In this document: positions 16,368 through 24,608 of the stretch, in pieces
Layout of the letters: the number at the start of each line of letters is the position of its first letter
Numbering within the stretch: the first letter of the stretch is position 1
From: Methanoregula sp.
Lineage (GTDB): Archaea > Halobacteriota > Methanomicrobia > Methanomicrobiales > Methanospirillaceae
Assembly: GCA_030651815.1 (NCBI GenBank)
Contig: JAUSBW010000074.1
Location: 1 to 43,451, forward strand
Direction: 5' to 3'
DNA: 43,451 bases
The notes under the pieces: generated by a model
Databases searched by the model: none
What the model saw: only the letters and a program-made list of their open reading frames with translations
What the model was told of the DNA's origin: nothing
Program-made: the position numbers and the translations under genes

Positions 16368-17618
16368 TTAAGCAGTTTTCCCCTGCTTAATCCTGTTACG
16401 CCCTGATGAAAGCATCTCCTTTGCTTTCTGAAGTGATTTTCCTTCAGCAGTGATGCGGATCTTCGGTTCGGTGCCGCTTGCCCGGATCAGGTACCAGCCG
16501 TCATCATCGGCAACCCGGATACCATCTGTCGGGCTTGACGCACCGAGAGATGTTACAATTTCACGTGCATTTTCACAGCCGAATGATTCCCGGAGTATCG
16601 GGTACGCGGGCATGGTATCAAGTTCGGAAGCAACATCCCATTCGGATGCGATCTCGCAGAAGAGTGCTGCTGCGTACGGGCCATCGGGACACAACGAGAT
16701 CTTTGGGAAGATCCATGCGCCAGAAGGTTCACCCCCGAAATCACCCCATTTCTGGAGTTCTTCAGATACATAGGAGTCCCCGACAGGAGTGCGCCTGACC
16801 TCGGCAATACCCTCGATAATCATTGAGGCATCGCTTGTTGTGACGACTTTTTTTGCATCGAGATAGTTTGTAAAGAGCATGAGCAGATGATCCCCGTCAA
16901 TATATCTTCCACGGTTATCAAATGCCATCATCCTGTCAGCATCTCCGTCGTGAACAACTGCACAGGCAGATCCTGTTTTTTTAACCATATCCCCCAGGTA
17001 GCCGAGATGCTCTTTGAGCGGCTCAGAGGGTCTGGCAAAATGACCGGAGGTATCGCAATTGATACAGCTAGTTTTTGCACCTGCATCTGTAAGGAGTGAT
17101 GGTGTGAGTGTGCATCCCGCACCGTTGCCGCAATCAACAACAACAGGCAGATCTGGTTTGATACTGATCAGATCAAGAATTGCCTTTTTATGAGGAGTGA
17201 TAGCATCAAAAGTCTGCACACTTCCTTGGTGCTGCCAGTCTGCCCATTGTGGCGTTTTTAGGAGTGTCTCCATCTCTGCCTGCTGTGCAAGGGTGAATGA
17301 TGAGCCATCGGGATTGAACAGTTTCAGGCCATTGTATTCCTCAGGATTATGGGAGGCGGTGATCATACAGCCGGTTTTTGCGGTGCGGGTGCTGAATGCA
17401 ACTGATGGTGTCGGGACAATGCCGGCAACATGTGCTGTTCCACCACTCCCCATAATACCGGATACAACCAGATGCGCAAGCAGGGGGCTTGTTGTGCGGG
17501 TGTCCATTCCGACAATACAATCTGAAGAATGAGCGGCCAGTACAGACCCTGTTTTTAGTGCGGTATCGACCAGTGTCTGGTCAAATTTTCTTCGTATCCC
17601 CGATGACCCGAAAAGCAT
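16368..17618 (-). CDS. glmM: Phosphoglucosamine mutase (alpha-D-phosphohexomutase family)
   Basis: The 416-residue protein has all four family signatures: the phosphoserine loop TASHNP (87-92, active Ser89), the metal-binding DGDADR (224-229), the sugar-binding GGEPSGAW and the phosphate-binding RASGTEPKIRI near the C-terminus. The GEPSG form is typical of mutases acting on GlcN/GlcNAc-P or mannose-P. Context with glmS and glmU favours conversion of GlcN-6-P to GlcN-1-P. It is slightly shorter than bacterial GlmM (~445). It opens the glm gene run, with an 85-nt gap from the unknown gene upstream. Confidence 0.9.
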   Translation of the reverse strand: MLFGSSGIRRKFDQTLVDTALKTGSVLAAHSSDCIVGMDTRTTSPLLAHLVVSGIMGSGGTAHVAGIVPTPSVAFSTRTAKTGCMITASHNPEEYNGLKLFNPDGSSFTLAQQAEMETLLKTPQWADWQHQGSVQTFDAITPHKKAILDLISIKPDLPVVVDCGNGAGCTLTPSLLTDAGAKTSCINCDTSGHFARPSEPLKEHLGYLGDMVKKTGSACAVVHDGDADRMMAFDNRGRYIDGDHLLMLFTNYLDAKKVVTTSDASMIIEGIAEVRRTPVGDSYVSEELQKWGDFGGEPSGAWIFPKISLCPDGPYAAALFCEIASEWDVASELDTMPAYPILRESFGCENAREIVTSLGASSPTDGIRVADDDGWYLIRASGTEPKIRITAEGKSLQKAKEMLSSGRNRIKQGKTA

Positions 17619-17703
17619 GAGAAATTATTGGGATGCTGTTAACAAGAGTTTTACCCTTCCAACAGGTTCGATAACGGGTCACTAATGAATTCACGTGCGG
17701 GAT

Positions 17704-18315
17704 TTACACGCCCGTTCCATACAGACACCAGTGTTCGATCTGCTGGAGCCGGGCAACCCCGGCGGTTGAAGGCCCAAGACAGATAATCCGTTTCGTACCT
17801 TTGAATTCTGCTATCAGGTCTCTTAACCCCGGATCAATAATGCCCTCTGCACTGACAAGGATCAGATCAGCTTCCTTAGGATCGGTGACAATACATGCGC
17901 GGAACGTATCTTCGATTACCGGGATGCTGCCGATGCATAGTATTTTCTTTCTCTGAATCACCGTTCCGAGATCCGTCATACAGTCTGCGTGCCGAGCTCC
18001 CGGGCATGCATGAAGAACACGCGAGAGGCAGAAAAAACCCGTTGCTACATTGATCATTGCGCAGGCAGCACTCCTTACAGATGGTGTGTCGAGAGGGGCT
18101 CCAAACATAAACGAAATTTTTGTCTGCGCCCGGATTGGATCACTGGTAACAAATTCTGCACTCCTCCCCCCAAATGATGCTGTCATGCATGCACCCCGGT
18201 CGAACTGGCAGTTCACCGCATCCGGATTCACATCAAGGAGTACACCAACCTCTTCACACCCGCTGTGTTCAAGGATCGTTTCAAGTTTGTTGACTGAGTC
18301 GATGAGAATATCCAT
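17704..18315 (-). CDS. Protein of unknown function, possibly related to DUF364 (putative metal-chelation family)
   Basis: The 203-residue protein begins MDILIDSVNKLETILEHSGC. I do not recognise it firmly. The last third (KILCIGSIPVIEDTF, then PKEADLILVSAEG, then RIICLGPSTAGV) recalls DUF364 proteins, which end with a Rossmann-like half and a GPST loop. The central part is rich in Cys and small residues (CAMINVATGFFCL, HACPGARHADCMTDL), with eight or more cysteines overall, so metal or cofactor binding is possible. It is soluble, with no signal peptide. It lies 16 bases after the cyclase-family gene and is probably co-transcribed with it and pcm. Confidence 0.5.
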   Translation of the reverse strand: MDILIDSVNKLETILEHSGCEEVGVLLDVNPDAVNCQFDRGACMTASFGGRSAEFVTSDPIRAQTKISFMFGAPLDTPSVRSAACAMINVATGFFCLSRVLHACPGARHADCMTDLGTVIQRKKILCIGSIPVIEDTFRACIVTDPKEADLILVSAEGIIDPGLRDLIAEFKGTKRIICLGPSTAGVARLQQIEHWCLYGTGV

Positions 18316-18331
18316 AATTTCCTCTTTTTGT

Positions 18332-18934
18332 TCAGGTTTTCATGAGCACAACGCGTGCCGGTGACCCGTCAAGTCCTTCGAGCCTCAGGGGGAGTGCGAT
18401 CATGTCGTAATCTCCTTCAGGGACTGCTGACAGGTCGAGGAGTTCAATGATGATACAGCCATTCCCAAGGAGTTCCCGGTGAACTGTGCCATCGCAGTGA
18501 CAGGATTCGATGGAGGGGGAGTCAATCCCCACACAGCAAATCCCTTTACTGGTGAGAAGATGTGCCGCATCAAACGAGAGCGAAGGATAATTCTCTACGA
18601 ATTGATTGCATCCGGAAAAAGACGTTTTGAGCAGGAGTCTGCTAATATTGTCTGTCTTTCCTGCCAAGTGTTCTGCTGTGATGGTACTTTTTGCACTGCT
18701 CACATCCACCACCCGGCATCTGCCAATCAGATTGATGAGGGGAATGGTATCAATCGTTTCGCCGGATTTGAGATAGTGCACCGGTGCATCGATGTGGGTA
18801 CCTGAGTGGGAACTCATGTGCAGGTCACTGATCAGGTACTTGCCTTCATCCCGCTGCCTGAATGTCGGCTTTGCATCCCCCGGGTATACCAGTGTTTCAG
18901 CTGACAATGGTCTCGTTATGTCAAAAATTTCCAT
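18332..18934 (-). CDS. Cyclase-family metal-dependent hydrolase (kynurenine formamidase-like)
   Basis: From the ATG at 18934 (MEIFDITRPLS) the protein has 200 residues. It has the signature HSGTHIDAPVH, whose His and Asp residues bind the catalytic zinc or manganese in this family, plus the conserved C-terminal PLRLEGLDGSPARVV. Members hydrolyse amides or lactones such as N-formylkynurenine; the natural substrate here cannot be deduced. A start at 18991 would add 19 residues inside the pcm frame, whereas 18934 lies 4 bases after pcm ends and gives the standard N-terminus. Neighbours are pcm upstream and the unknown 203-residue protein downstream. Confidence 0.88.
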   Translation of the reverse strand: MEIFDITRPLSAETLVYPGDAKPTFRQRDEGKYLISDLHMSSHSGTHIDAPVHYLKSGETIDTIPLINLIGRCRVVDVSSAKSTITAEHLAGKTDNISRLLLKTSFSGCNQFVENYPSLSFDAAHLLTSKGICCVGIDSPSIESCHCDGTVHRELLGNGCIIIELLDLSAVPEGDYDMIALPLRLEGLDGSPARVVLMKT

Positions 18935-18938
18935 ACCC

Positions 18939-19592
18939 TCAGTTCTCCCAGCCATGCTTGCCAATGAGTGGTACAAACCTGACGCCCCCATGGTATTTGG
19001 GAATCATTCTGTCTCCCTGTCTTTCAATAGTCACCAGCTCCTGGACATCACGTCCTCCTACCGGGGCTACCAGCCTTCCTCCATCAGCCAGCTGATCGGT
19101 AAGCGCTCGGGGAATTTCAGGTGTCGCTGCCGTTACCATGATTCCATTATATGGTGCATTTTGCGGATATCCCAGCGTTCCATCGCCTTCAATGACCTCA
19201 ACATTCTGAATCCCCAATGATGTTAAGTTATTTCTGGCAAGAATCGCGACTGCCGCTATCCGTTCCATAGTGGTCAACCTGTGCACAAGCAGGGACAGAA
19301 TGGCTGCCTGGTACCCGCTCCCCGCTCCGATCTCAAGTACATTGTCAGAGGGTTCCGGGCGGAGGAGTTCTGTCATCAACGCAACGATGTATGGCTGGGA
19401 TATGGTCTGTCCGTTCCCAATTGGAAGCGGGTTGTCATCGTATGCGGATTTATCGTAGGGTGGAGGGATGAAGTGGTGGCGGGGAATCTCCCGCATTGCT
19501 GCAAGTACGCGGGGGTTGTGGATGCCCCGGGCTTCGATCTGACGTTCCACCATCATGCGCCGCTCTTCTGCTCGTGGATAGGGTACCATCAT
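18939..19592 (-). CDS. pcm: Protein-L-isoaspartate O-methyltransferase
   Basis: The protein (217 residues from the ATG at 19592; a GTG one codon earlier is possible) methylates isoaspartyl residues that arise in ageing proteins, using S-adenosylmethionine, and so starts their repair. It has the N-terminal ARGIHNPRVLAAM segment, the substrate loop GNGQTISQPYIVALM and AdoMet motif I VLEIGAGSGYQAA. Length fits the family. It begins 9 bases after sufB ends, so it lies at the distal part of a SufC-SufB transcription unit, and the cyclase gene follows after 4 bases. Confidence 0.94.
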   Translation of the reverse strand: MMVPYPRAEERRMMVERQIEARGIHNPRVLAAMREIPRHHFIPPPYDKSAYDDNPLPIGNGQTISQPYIVALMTELLRPEPSDNVLEIGAGSGYQAAILSLLVHRLTTMERIAAVAILARNNLTSLGIQNVEVIEGDGTLGYPQNAPYNGIMVTAATPEIPRALTDQLADGGRLVAPVGGRDVQELVTIERQGDRMIPKYHGGVRFVPLIGKHGWEN

Positions 19593-19601
19593 CACACTTT
19601 T

Positions 19602-20717
19602 TTAAAATCCTGATCTCTCCGCCACATCGATGGAAGCATCGATCTGCTTTTGCAACGCTTCCGGCAGACCTTTGATCTGCACATCGAGAAAACCGCGAAT
19701 AATGGTCGCGGTCGCTTCATCCTCATCAAGCCCCCGGGACATGAGGTATTCAATCTCATCTTTTGCAAGTTTTCCCACTGCTGCTTCATGGGAAAGTTCA
19801 GTTCCGACAACCGATCCCTCAATCTCCGGAATTGCATAAATGATCCCGTCTTTCAGGATCAGGCCTTTACATTCGAGATGCCCGCGGGTGCCAGCGGTCT
19901 TACCGTTGATGTGACCCCGTGAAATGATCGTACCTCCCTTGGTGATGGCACGCGTGATCAGTTCAGCGCTTGCACCGACACCTTCGAGAATAGCACGGGA
20001 ACCGAGATCCAGCAGTGAACCCGGGGTGGCGATTACAATGCTGCTGAAACGGGCAACCGAGTTCGCACCTTTGAGCGTTGCGGTCGGGTACATCTGCACT
20101 TTTTTCACCGGTTGCATGCAGACGTAGTTGGAAAGGAATACCCCGTTCTCCTCAACTACCGATGCGCTTCTGGGATAAACTTCGATGTTCTCACTCCAGT
20201 TGTGGATCATCGTGAAGCTGATCTTTGCATTCTTTTTTACATAGAATTCGGAGATGCCATAATGGGCTCCCCCTTTACTTACTTGTGCCCCACTCATGCA
20301 CCCGGAGATGATATGCAGATCCGCCCCCTCTTCAGCGATAATGATATTATGGACGTGCTGGATCTGGTCTTTGCCGAGATACAGGCACGCCTGGATGGGA
20401 AGGATATTGCTCGATCCTTTGTGGGCGATAATCACGTAACCCCTGGGGTCTTTTTGTGCTGCAACATATTTGGTGACTTCATCTTTATCAGGAGAGACCA
20501 GTTTCCAGTTATAATCTTTAAGCCATGCATATTTCTCGAATGCTCTGGAATAGGAGAGGACTTCGATACCCTCCTGTGAGCATTCCGCGTGAACAACATC
20601 CTGATCCATCTGGAGGAAGCTGCCGCACCGGTTCGCCATACTGAGATCGATACCCGACTGGGCAAGTCGCTCCTGGTCGACTTTTGAGAGTTCCGGGATA
20701 GTTATGCGTGACGGCAT
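19602..20717 (-). CDS. sufB: Fe-S cluster scaffold SufB/SufD family protein
   Basis: The 371-residue protein belongs to the SufBD family. It has a helical N-terminus and a long beta-helix core, with SRGHINGKTAGTRGHLECKG and AIPEIEG-x-ELSHEAAVGKLAKDEIEYLMSRG near the end, the conserved SufBD C-terminal region. With SufC it forms the minimal archaeal Suf scaffold for Fe-S cluster assembly. ATG at 20717 is preferred over a GTG three codons upstream because an AAGGAG ribosome-binding site lies 8 bases before it. The start is inside the 3' end of sufC (16-nt overlap). No SufS, SufE or SufD partner gene is nearby. Confidence 0.92.
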   Translation of the reverse strand: MPSRITIPELSKVDQERLAQSGIDLSMANRCGSFLQMDQDVVHAECSQEGIEVLSYSRAFEKYAWLKDYNWKLVSPDKDEVTKYVAAQKDPRGYVIIAHKGSSNILPIQACLYLGKDQIQHVHNIIIAEEGADLHIISGCMSGAQVSKGGAHYGISEFYVKKNAKISFTMIHNWSENIEVYPRSASVVEENGVFLSNYVCMQPVKKVQMYPTATLKGANSVARFSSIVIATPGSLLDLGSRAILEGVGASAELITRAITKGGTIISRGHINGKTAGTRGHLECKGLILKDGIIYAIPEIEGSVVGTELSHEAAVGKLAKDEIEYLMSRGLDEDEATATIIRGFLDVQIKGLPEALQKQIDASIDVAERSGF

Positions 20718-21433
20718 TTGAGACACTCCTTATATCCGCGCTGTTTGATTTCCTTTATGATTTCACGGGGATTTCCATGACACCTGATCTGTCCGTCACA
20801 CATCACATGACCTTTATCTGCGTCCAGGTAATCGAGAATGTATCCGGTATGGGTAATAACAAGCCCACTTTTTTTCCTGTTAGCGAGGTGTTTGTCTTTT
20901 TCGAGAAGTTTGCCAATCGTTGTACCGATAAGTGAAATATTCTCCAGATCGACGCCGCTCTCCGGCTCATCGAGCATAACAAAATCCGGGTTCTGGATCA
21001 TCAGCTGCAGCACCTCACTGCGTTTGATCTCCCCCCCGGAAAATCCTTTATTGATATCCCGTTCCAGGAATTTGTCCATATGAACTGATTTTGCCAGTTC
21101 CAGAATATTTTCCTGTTTGGTCCGTGAAATGGCGGTGAGCATCTTTCCCAGTTTCAATCCTGAAATCGTTGGGGGGCGCTGGAAGAGCATGCCGATCCCG
21201 CGTTTCGCCCGTTCGTTGGCGTGCATGGTCGTTACGTCTTCACCATTATAGGTAATCGTCCCTTTTGTCACCGTGTAGTTGGAAAAGCCTATGATAGTCA
21301 TGAGAAGTGTAGTCTTTCCGGATCCGTTGGGACCCAGCAGAACATGTGTCTCCCCATCGTCAATATGGAGATTTATGTCGTGCAAAACTTCTTTGTCGCC
21401 GACATTGACATGCAAGTTTTTGATCTGCAGCAT
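20702..21433 (-). CDS. sufC: Fe-S assembly ATPase SufC
   Basis: The 243-residue ABC ATPase has Walker A GPNGSGKTT (34-42), the Q-loop region MLFQRPPTI, the signature FSGGEIKRSE and Walker B FVMLDEPESGVD, which matches the SufC form of Walker B and D-loop. It powers the SufB scaffold in the cytosol and carries no membrane partner. ATG start at 21433. It is the first gene of a minus-strand unit sufC > sufB > pcm > cyclase > unknown protein, divergent from the DNA methyltransferase. Confidence 0.94.
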   Translation of the reverse strand: MLQIKNLHVNVGDKEVLHDINLHIDDGETHVLLGPNGSGKTTLLMTIIGFSNYTVTKGTITYNGEDVTTMHANERAKRGIGMLFQRPPTISGLKLGKMLTAISRTKQENILELAKSVHMDKFLERDINKGFSGGEIKRSEVLQLMIQNPDFVMLDEPESGVDLENISLIGTTIGKLLEKDKHLANRKKSGLVITHTGYILDYLDADKGHVMCDGQIRCHGNPREIIKEIKQRGYKECLKCRHA

Positions 21434-21557
21434 AAAACAATCGTAGAGAATATGTCAATTGCTGCATTAAACGCTTTTCACCTTACTATCATCCGGTACG
21501 GGTATTCCGGTATCTTTTAACCCCTCGGAGGATAACTTACACACAGGATTACGTTCT
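21434..21557. promoter_or_regulatory. Divergent promoter region between sufC and the DNA methyltransferase
   Basis: The 124-nt spacer separates two diverging genes. On the plus strand CTTTTAAC (about 21512-21519) could be the TATA box of the methyltransferase, about 39 bases from its ATG, and GGAGGAT lies further in. On the minus strand the AT-rich stretches near 21450-21472 are possible sufC promoter elements. No clear operator palindrome is seen. Confidence 0.35.
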
Positions 21558-22481
21558 ATGAGATCTGACAAAGTTCAGGATAAGGAAGGCAAGTCAAGAG
21601 TCAGACAGGGGTCAAAGAATGCCAATAAGGGCTTTCTAACCGCTGAACCGCCGGAGATCCACCCGTTTGTGAACCGTATCATATGCGGAGATGCACAGGA
21701 AGTTCTTGCCCGCATCCCGGACCGGAGTATCGATCTTATCATCACTTCTCCACCCTACAACTTCGGGCATACCTATGCGCAGGATCCCCATGATGATACG
21801 CATGAATGGAATGAGTATTTCGACAAGCTTCTTTTGGTCTGGAAGGAATGCGAGCGCGTGCTCAAACCGGGTGGCCGTATGGCCGTAAACGTCCAGCCGC
21901 TATTTTCGGATTATGTCCCTACCCATCACATCATCTCCCGCCAGCTCGCCCGGCTCGGACTACTCTGGAAAGCGGAGTTTCTCTGGGAGAAGAACAACTA
22001 CAATGCAAAGTATACCGCATGGGGGAGCTGGAAATCCCCCTCTATGCCCTATATCAAATACACGTGGGAATTCATAGAGGTCTTTGACAAGGAGACCCAT
22101 AAGAAGACCGGCAGACGTGAGGATATCGATATCACGGGTGAAGAGTTCAAGGAGTGGGTGCTCGGAAAGTGGACATTTGCTTCGGAGTTTCATATGAAGG
22201 ATTACGAACATCCGGCCATGTTTCCTGAAGAACTGCCACGGAGACTGATGAAACTCTTCTCGTACAAAAATGATATTGTGCTTGACCCTTTCAACGGTGC
22301 AGGTACTACAAGTCTCGTGGCCTGGAAACAAGGGCGCCGTTTTGTTGGAATCGATATCTCTGAACAGTACTGCGATATGGCACTGAAACGTGTGGCCGGG
22401 GCAGATGGGATAACTGAATCATCAGCAGGGTATCCCACTCCATCGATCCTCACAATAAATGATCTAAAAAAACAAAAATGA
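21558..22481 (+). CDS. Solitary beta-class DNA methyltransferase (N4-cytosine or N6-adenine)
   Basis: The 307-residue protein transfers methyl groups from S-adenosylmethionine to an exocyclic amino group in DNA. The catalytic motif IV TSPPYN (63-68) precedes motif I DPFNGAGTT (243-251), the order that defines beta-class enzymes such as CcrM and PvuII-type methylases. The FVGIDISEQYCDMA segment after motif I supports this. SPPY is common in N4-cytosine enzymes but also occurs in N6-adenine ones, so the target base is open. The first ~35 residues are charged and low in structure. No endonuclease gene lies beside it, so it looks like an orphan methylase with a regulatory or protective role. Confidence 0.9.
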   Translation: MRSDKVQDKEGKSRVRQGSKNANKGFLTAEPPEIHPFVNRIICGDAQEVLARIPDRSIDLIITSPPYNFGHTYAQDPHDDTHEWNEYFDKLLLVWKECERVLKPGGRMAVNVQPLFSDYVPTHHIISRQLARLGLLWKAEFLWEKNNYNAKYTAWGSWKSPSMPYIKYTWEFIEVFDKETHKKTGRREDIDITGEEFKEWVLGKWTFASEFHMKDYEHPAMFPEELPRRLMKLFSYKNDIVLDPFNGAGTTSLVAWKQGRRFVGIDISEQYCDMALKRVAGADGITESSAGYPTPSILTINDLKKQK

Positions 22482-22496
22482 GTGCAAGAGCGGCCG

Positions 22497-23615
22497 TCAT
22501 CCCGGCATATTCTGTTTCACATATTCATAAACGCCCGGCCTGTCGAACTCATGTTCGAGGATATAGTTGTGGACCTGAACAGTTTTTTCATACCGGGTGA
22601 AGAGTGCCCGGTACGTGCTCAGATGTGCATTGTAGTCAGAGACCAACCCGTTGTGCACTGATACCTGTGCATTATAATTCTGGATATTGCCCGAACCTCT
22701 CAGACTTTTCATCTGTACTTCGAGTTGAGTGATCCTGTCCTGCCGCTCCTCGAGATCCGACTCAAGGCTCTTTAGCTGTGGTTCAAGTTCATTTGCTTTC
22801 TGTTCAGATTGAAGAAATGCATTGTTTATAAACCGTGTTTCTGTACCGCTGGTATAGATCTTTGTGCCATTACCGATGGGAATAATAATCGGGCTTGATT
22901 GCAGCGTGAGACCCCCCCTGAGTGTTTCAGCGGGGATCCCGACAAATGAGATATTTGTGGTCTCAATGTAGGTGTAATTGGTGTTTTTATAGAGATAATC
23001 GTCAGCAGCTACACCGACTGCCATATGTGCCTCCGGCCCAAACGACATCAGGGCAACCCGGTACCCCTCACGGGAAAGGAGTCCGGCCAGAAGCAGGCTC
23101 TTGTCATCACAATCTCCCGAACCATCAACAACCGTCTCTACCGGAAATTTCGCAGGATTATCCGTAAGTGTCTCGTACCGGAGTGACTGTACGAACGTGG
23201 TTATCAGTTCGAGGTATTCATCTTCGGAAAGTCCCTTTACAGTTTTAATCGTTTTGAACTCTCCTGCCAGAGCACGGTAAAGATCCTCTTGTGCAGGATC
23301 ATTTAACATCGACCGGTAGCTGTCCGGAACCCAGATCTCTTCAGATATATTTCCATAAAGGGTGACTTCCTTATCAGTTAGTTTTGCACCCTGGTACACT
23401 GAATCGCCGACCGGTACCGTGATCGTAATTATCTCCTGCCCAAAAGGATACGAATGCGTTGAAATGATGGGCGGTAAATCAGAAGATATTGGAGCAATAT
23501 GTGGTGAAACAACAGACGCACGGGGCAGAATGAGTCCTCCCACATACGCTGCCGATATGGCGATAGCAAAAACAAATAAAAAACTTATGAAAAAAACTGT
23601 GATTTTATTCGTCAT
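22497..23615 (-). CDS. Membrane-anchored transglutaminase-like protease-fold protein with C-terminal coiled coil
   Basis: The 372-residue protein has one hydrophobic segment at the N-terminus (about 6-30), which should anchor it with the rest outside the cell. The transglutaminase-like core spans about 125-225. It has a probable Cys169-His197 pair in SGDCDDKSLLLAGLL and PEAHMAVGV, with Glu218 (YTYIETT) or a nearby Asp as third member. Residues about 265-310 form a heptad-like coiled coil (SEQKANELEPQLKSLESDL), followed by an Asn/Tyr-rich helical tail. A role in cleaving or cross-linking surface proteins is possible, but no substrate is indicated. Neighbours offer no functional link. Confidence 0.78.
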   Translation of the reverse strand: MTNKITVFFISFLFVFAIAISAAYVGGLILPRASVVSPHIAPISSDLPPIISTHSYPFGQEIITITVPVGDSVYQGAKLTDKEVTLYGNISEEIWVPDSYRSMLNDPAQEDLYRALAGEFKTIKTVKGLSEDEYLELITTFVQSLRYETLTDNPAKFPVETVVDGSGDCDDKSLLLAGLLSREGYRVALMSFGPEAHMAVGVAADDYLYKNTNYTYIETTNISFVGIPAETLRGGLTLQSSPIIIPIGNGTKIYTSGTETRFINNAFLQSEQKANELEPQLKSLESDLEERQDRITQLEVQMKSLRGSGNIQNYNAQVSVHNGLVSDYNAHLSTYRALFTRYEKTVQVHNYILEHEFDRPGVYEYVKQNMPG

Positions 23616-23651
23616 GTGTTTGTCTCCGTTTTATTGTGTGATAATTACCGG

Positions 23652-24422
23652 TCATAGAATATCTTTCAGGTGAGCGATGGAATCAATTATATGCGTTGGT
23701 TTTATAGTGGCACTTTCCAATGTCTCTTCACGGAATTTCCCTGTTCTGACCAGAATGCCTTTCATCCCGGCATTATGAGCCCCCCCGATATCAGTGGTAA
23801 TGTCGTCACCAATCATCGCTACCTGATCGGATTGTAACCCCATGTCGTGCAGGGCAAGATCAAAGAATGTTTTTGATGGTTTCCCCATGACCGTTGCAGT
23901 TTTCCCCGATGCAAATTCAAGTGCCTGCACAAAGGGGCCGGCTGAAAGAGAGAGGCCATCATTTGCCATCCAGTACCGGTCTTTTTCAAGCGCAATCAGT
24001 TCGGCGTCTCCCATGAGGTGGCGGAAGGCAGCATTGAGGCTGTCATAGGTAATCGTATCCCCCGCATCACCGACAATTACGTAATCTTTCTTTGCACAGG
24101 TATCCTGTGTACAAACCTGCTCAAAATCCCGGTCAACGTCGCCCGTTGTGAGGAGATAGCAATGCCGTTTGCCGGTTTTTTTCATATAAGTAATGGCTGC
24201 AAGGGGAGGTGTGAAAATATATTCCCCGGGGATTTCAAACCCCATAGTAGTTAACCGCCTGGCAATGGTCTTCCGGCATTTCCGCGTTGTATTGGAGACA
24301 AACCGGAAGGTGTAGTTTTTCTGCATGAGATATTTGATGGCGGCCTGTGCTCCTTCAACGGGGTGGTCACCTACGTAGAGGACTCCGTCAAGATCGATGA
24401 GAAAGCCCTTTATTTCTTTCAT
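23652..24422 (-). CDS. HAD-superfamily IIA phosphatase (NagD/LHPP-like)
   Basis: From the ATG at 24422 the protein has 256 residues, starting MKEIKGFLIDLDGVLYVGD. It has motif I DLDGVLY (nucleophile Asp10, acid Asp12), motif II SNTTR, a capping domain of the C2 (IIA) type, and motif IV GDDITTDIGGAHNAG binding the metal. This is the sub-group of p-nitrophenylphosphatase, NagD and LHPP. Natural substrate unknown. A longer reading from 24530 adds 36 residues without family similarity, while GGTGAGG six bases before 24422 is a good ribosome-binding site. It diverges from the nuclease-helicase pair. Confidence 0.9.
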   Translation of the reverse strand: MKEIKGFLIDLDGVLYVGDHPVEGAQAAIKYLMQKNYTFRFVSNTTRKCRKTIARRLTTMGFEIPGEYIFTPPLAAITYMKKTGKRHCYLLTTGDVDRDFEQVCTQDTCAKKDYVIVGDAGDTITYDSLNAAFRHLMGDAELIALEKDRYWMANDGLSLSAGPFVQALEFASGKTATVMGKPSKTFFDLALHDMGLQSDQVAMIGDDITTDIGGAHNAGMKGILVRTGKFREETLESATIKPTHIIDSIAHLKDIL

Positions 24423-24573
24423 GTCCTCACCACCTGAATCACTGTCTTGTTTAAATGCCAGGTTTTTCGCAGCATCCCCATATCCCGGAAGGATTGTGTC
24501 CCCGGAAAGATTAAACGTCTCATTGACCATCGGACACGAACGTTGCCTCCACTTTCACCCTGCATGGCCGGAA

Positions 24574-24582
24574 GTTTATATG
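24574..24582 (+). promoter_or_regulatory. TATA box for the nuclease-helicase operon
   Basis: GTTTATATG is centred about 31 bases before the ATG at 24609. Archaeal transcripts start about 25 bases past the TATA centre, so this predicts an almost leaderless mRNA and supports 24609 rather than the upstream in-frame Met codons at 24447 or 24564. Confidence 0.55.
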
Positions 24583-24608
24583 TTCATTTCTTGATTGCTA
24601 TTCTGACG

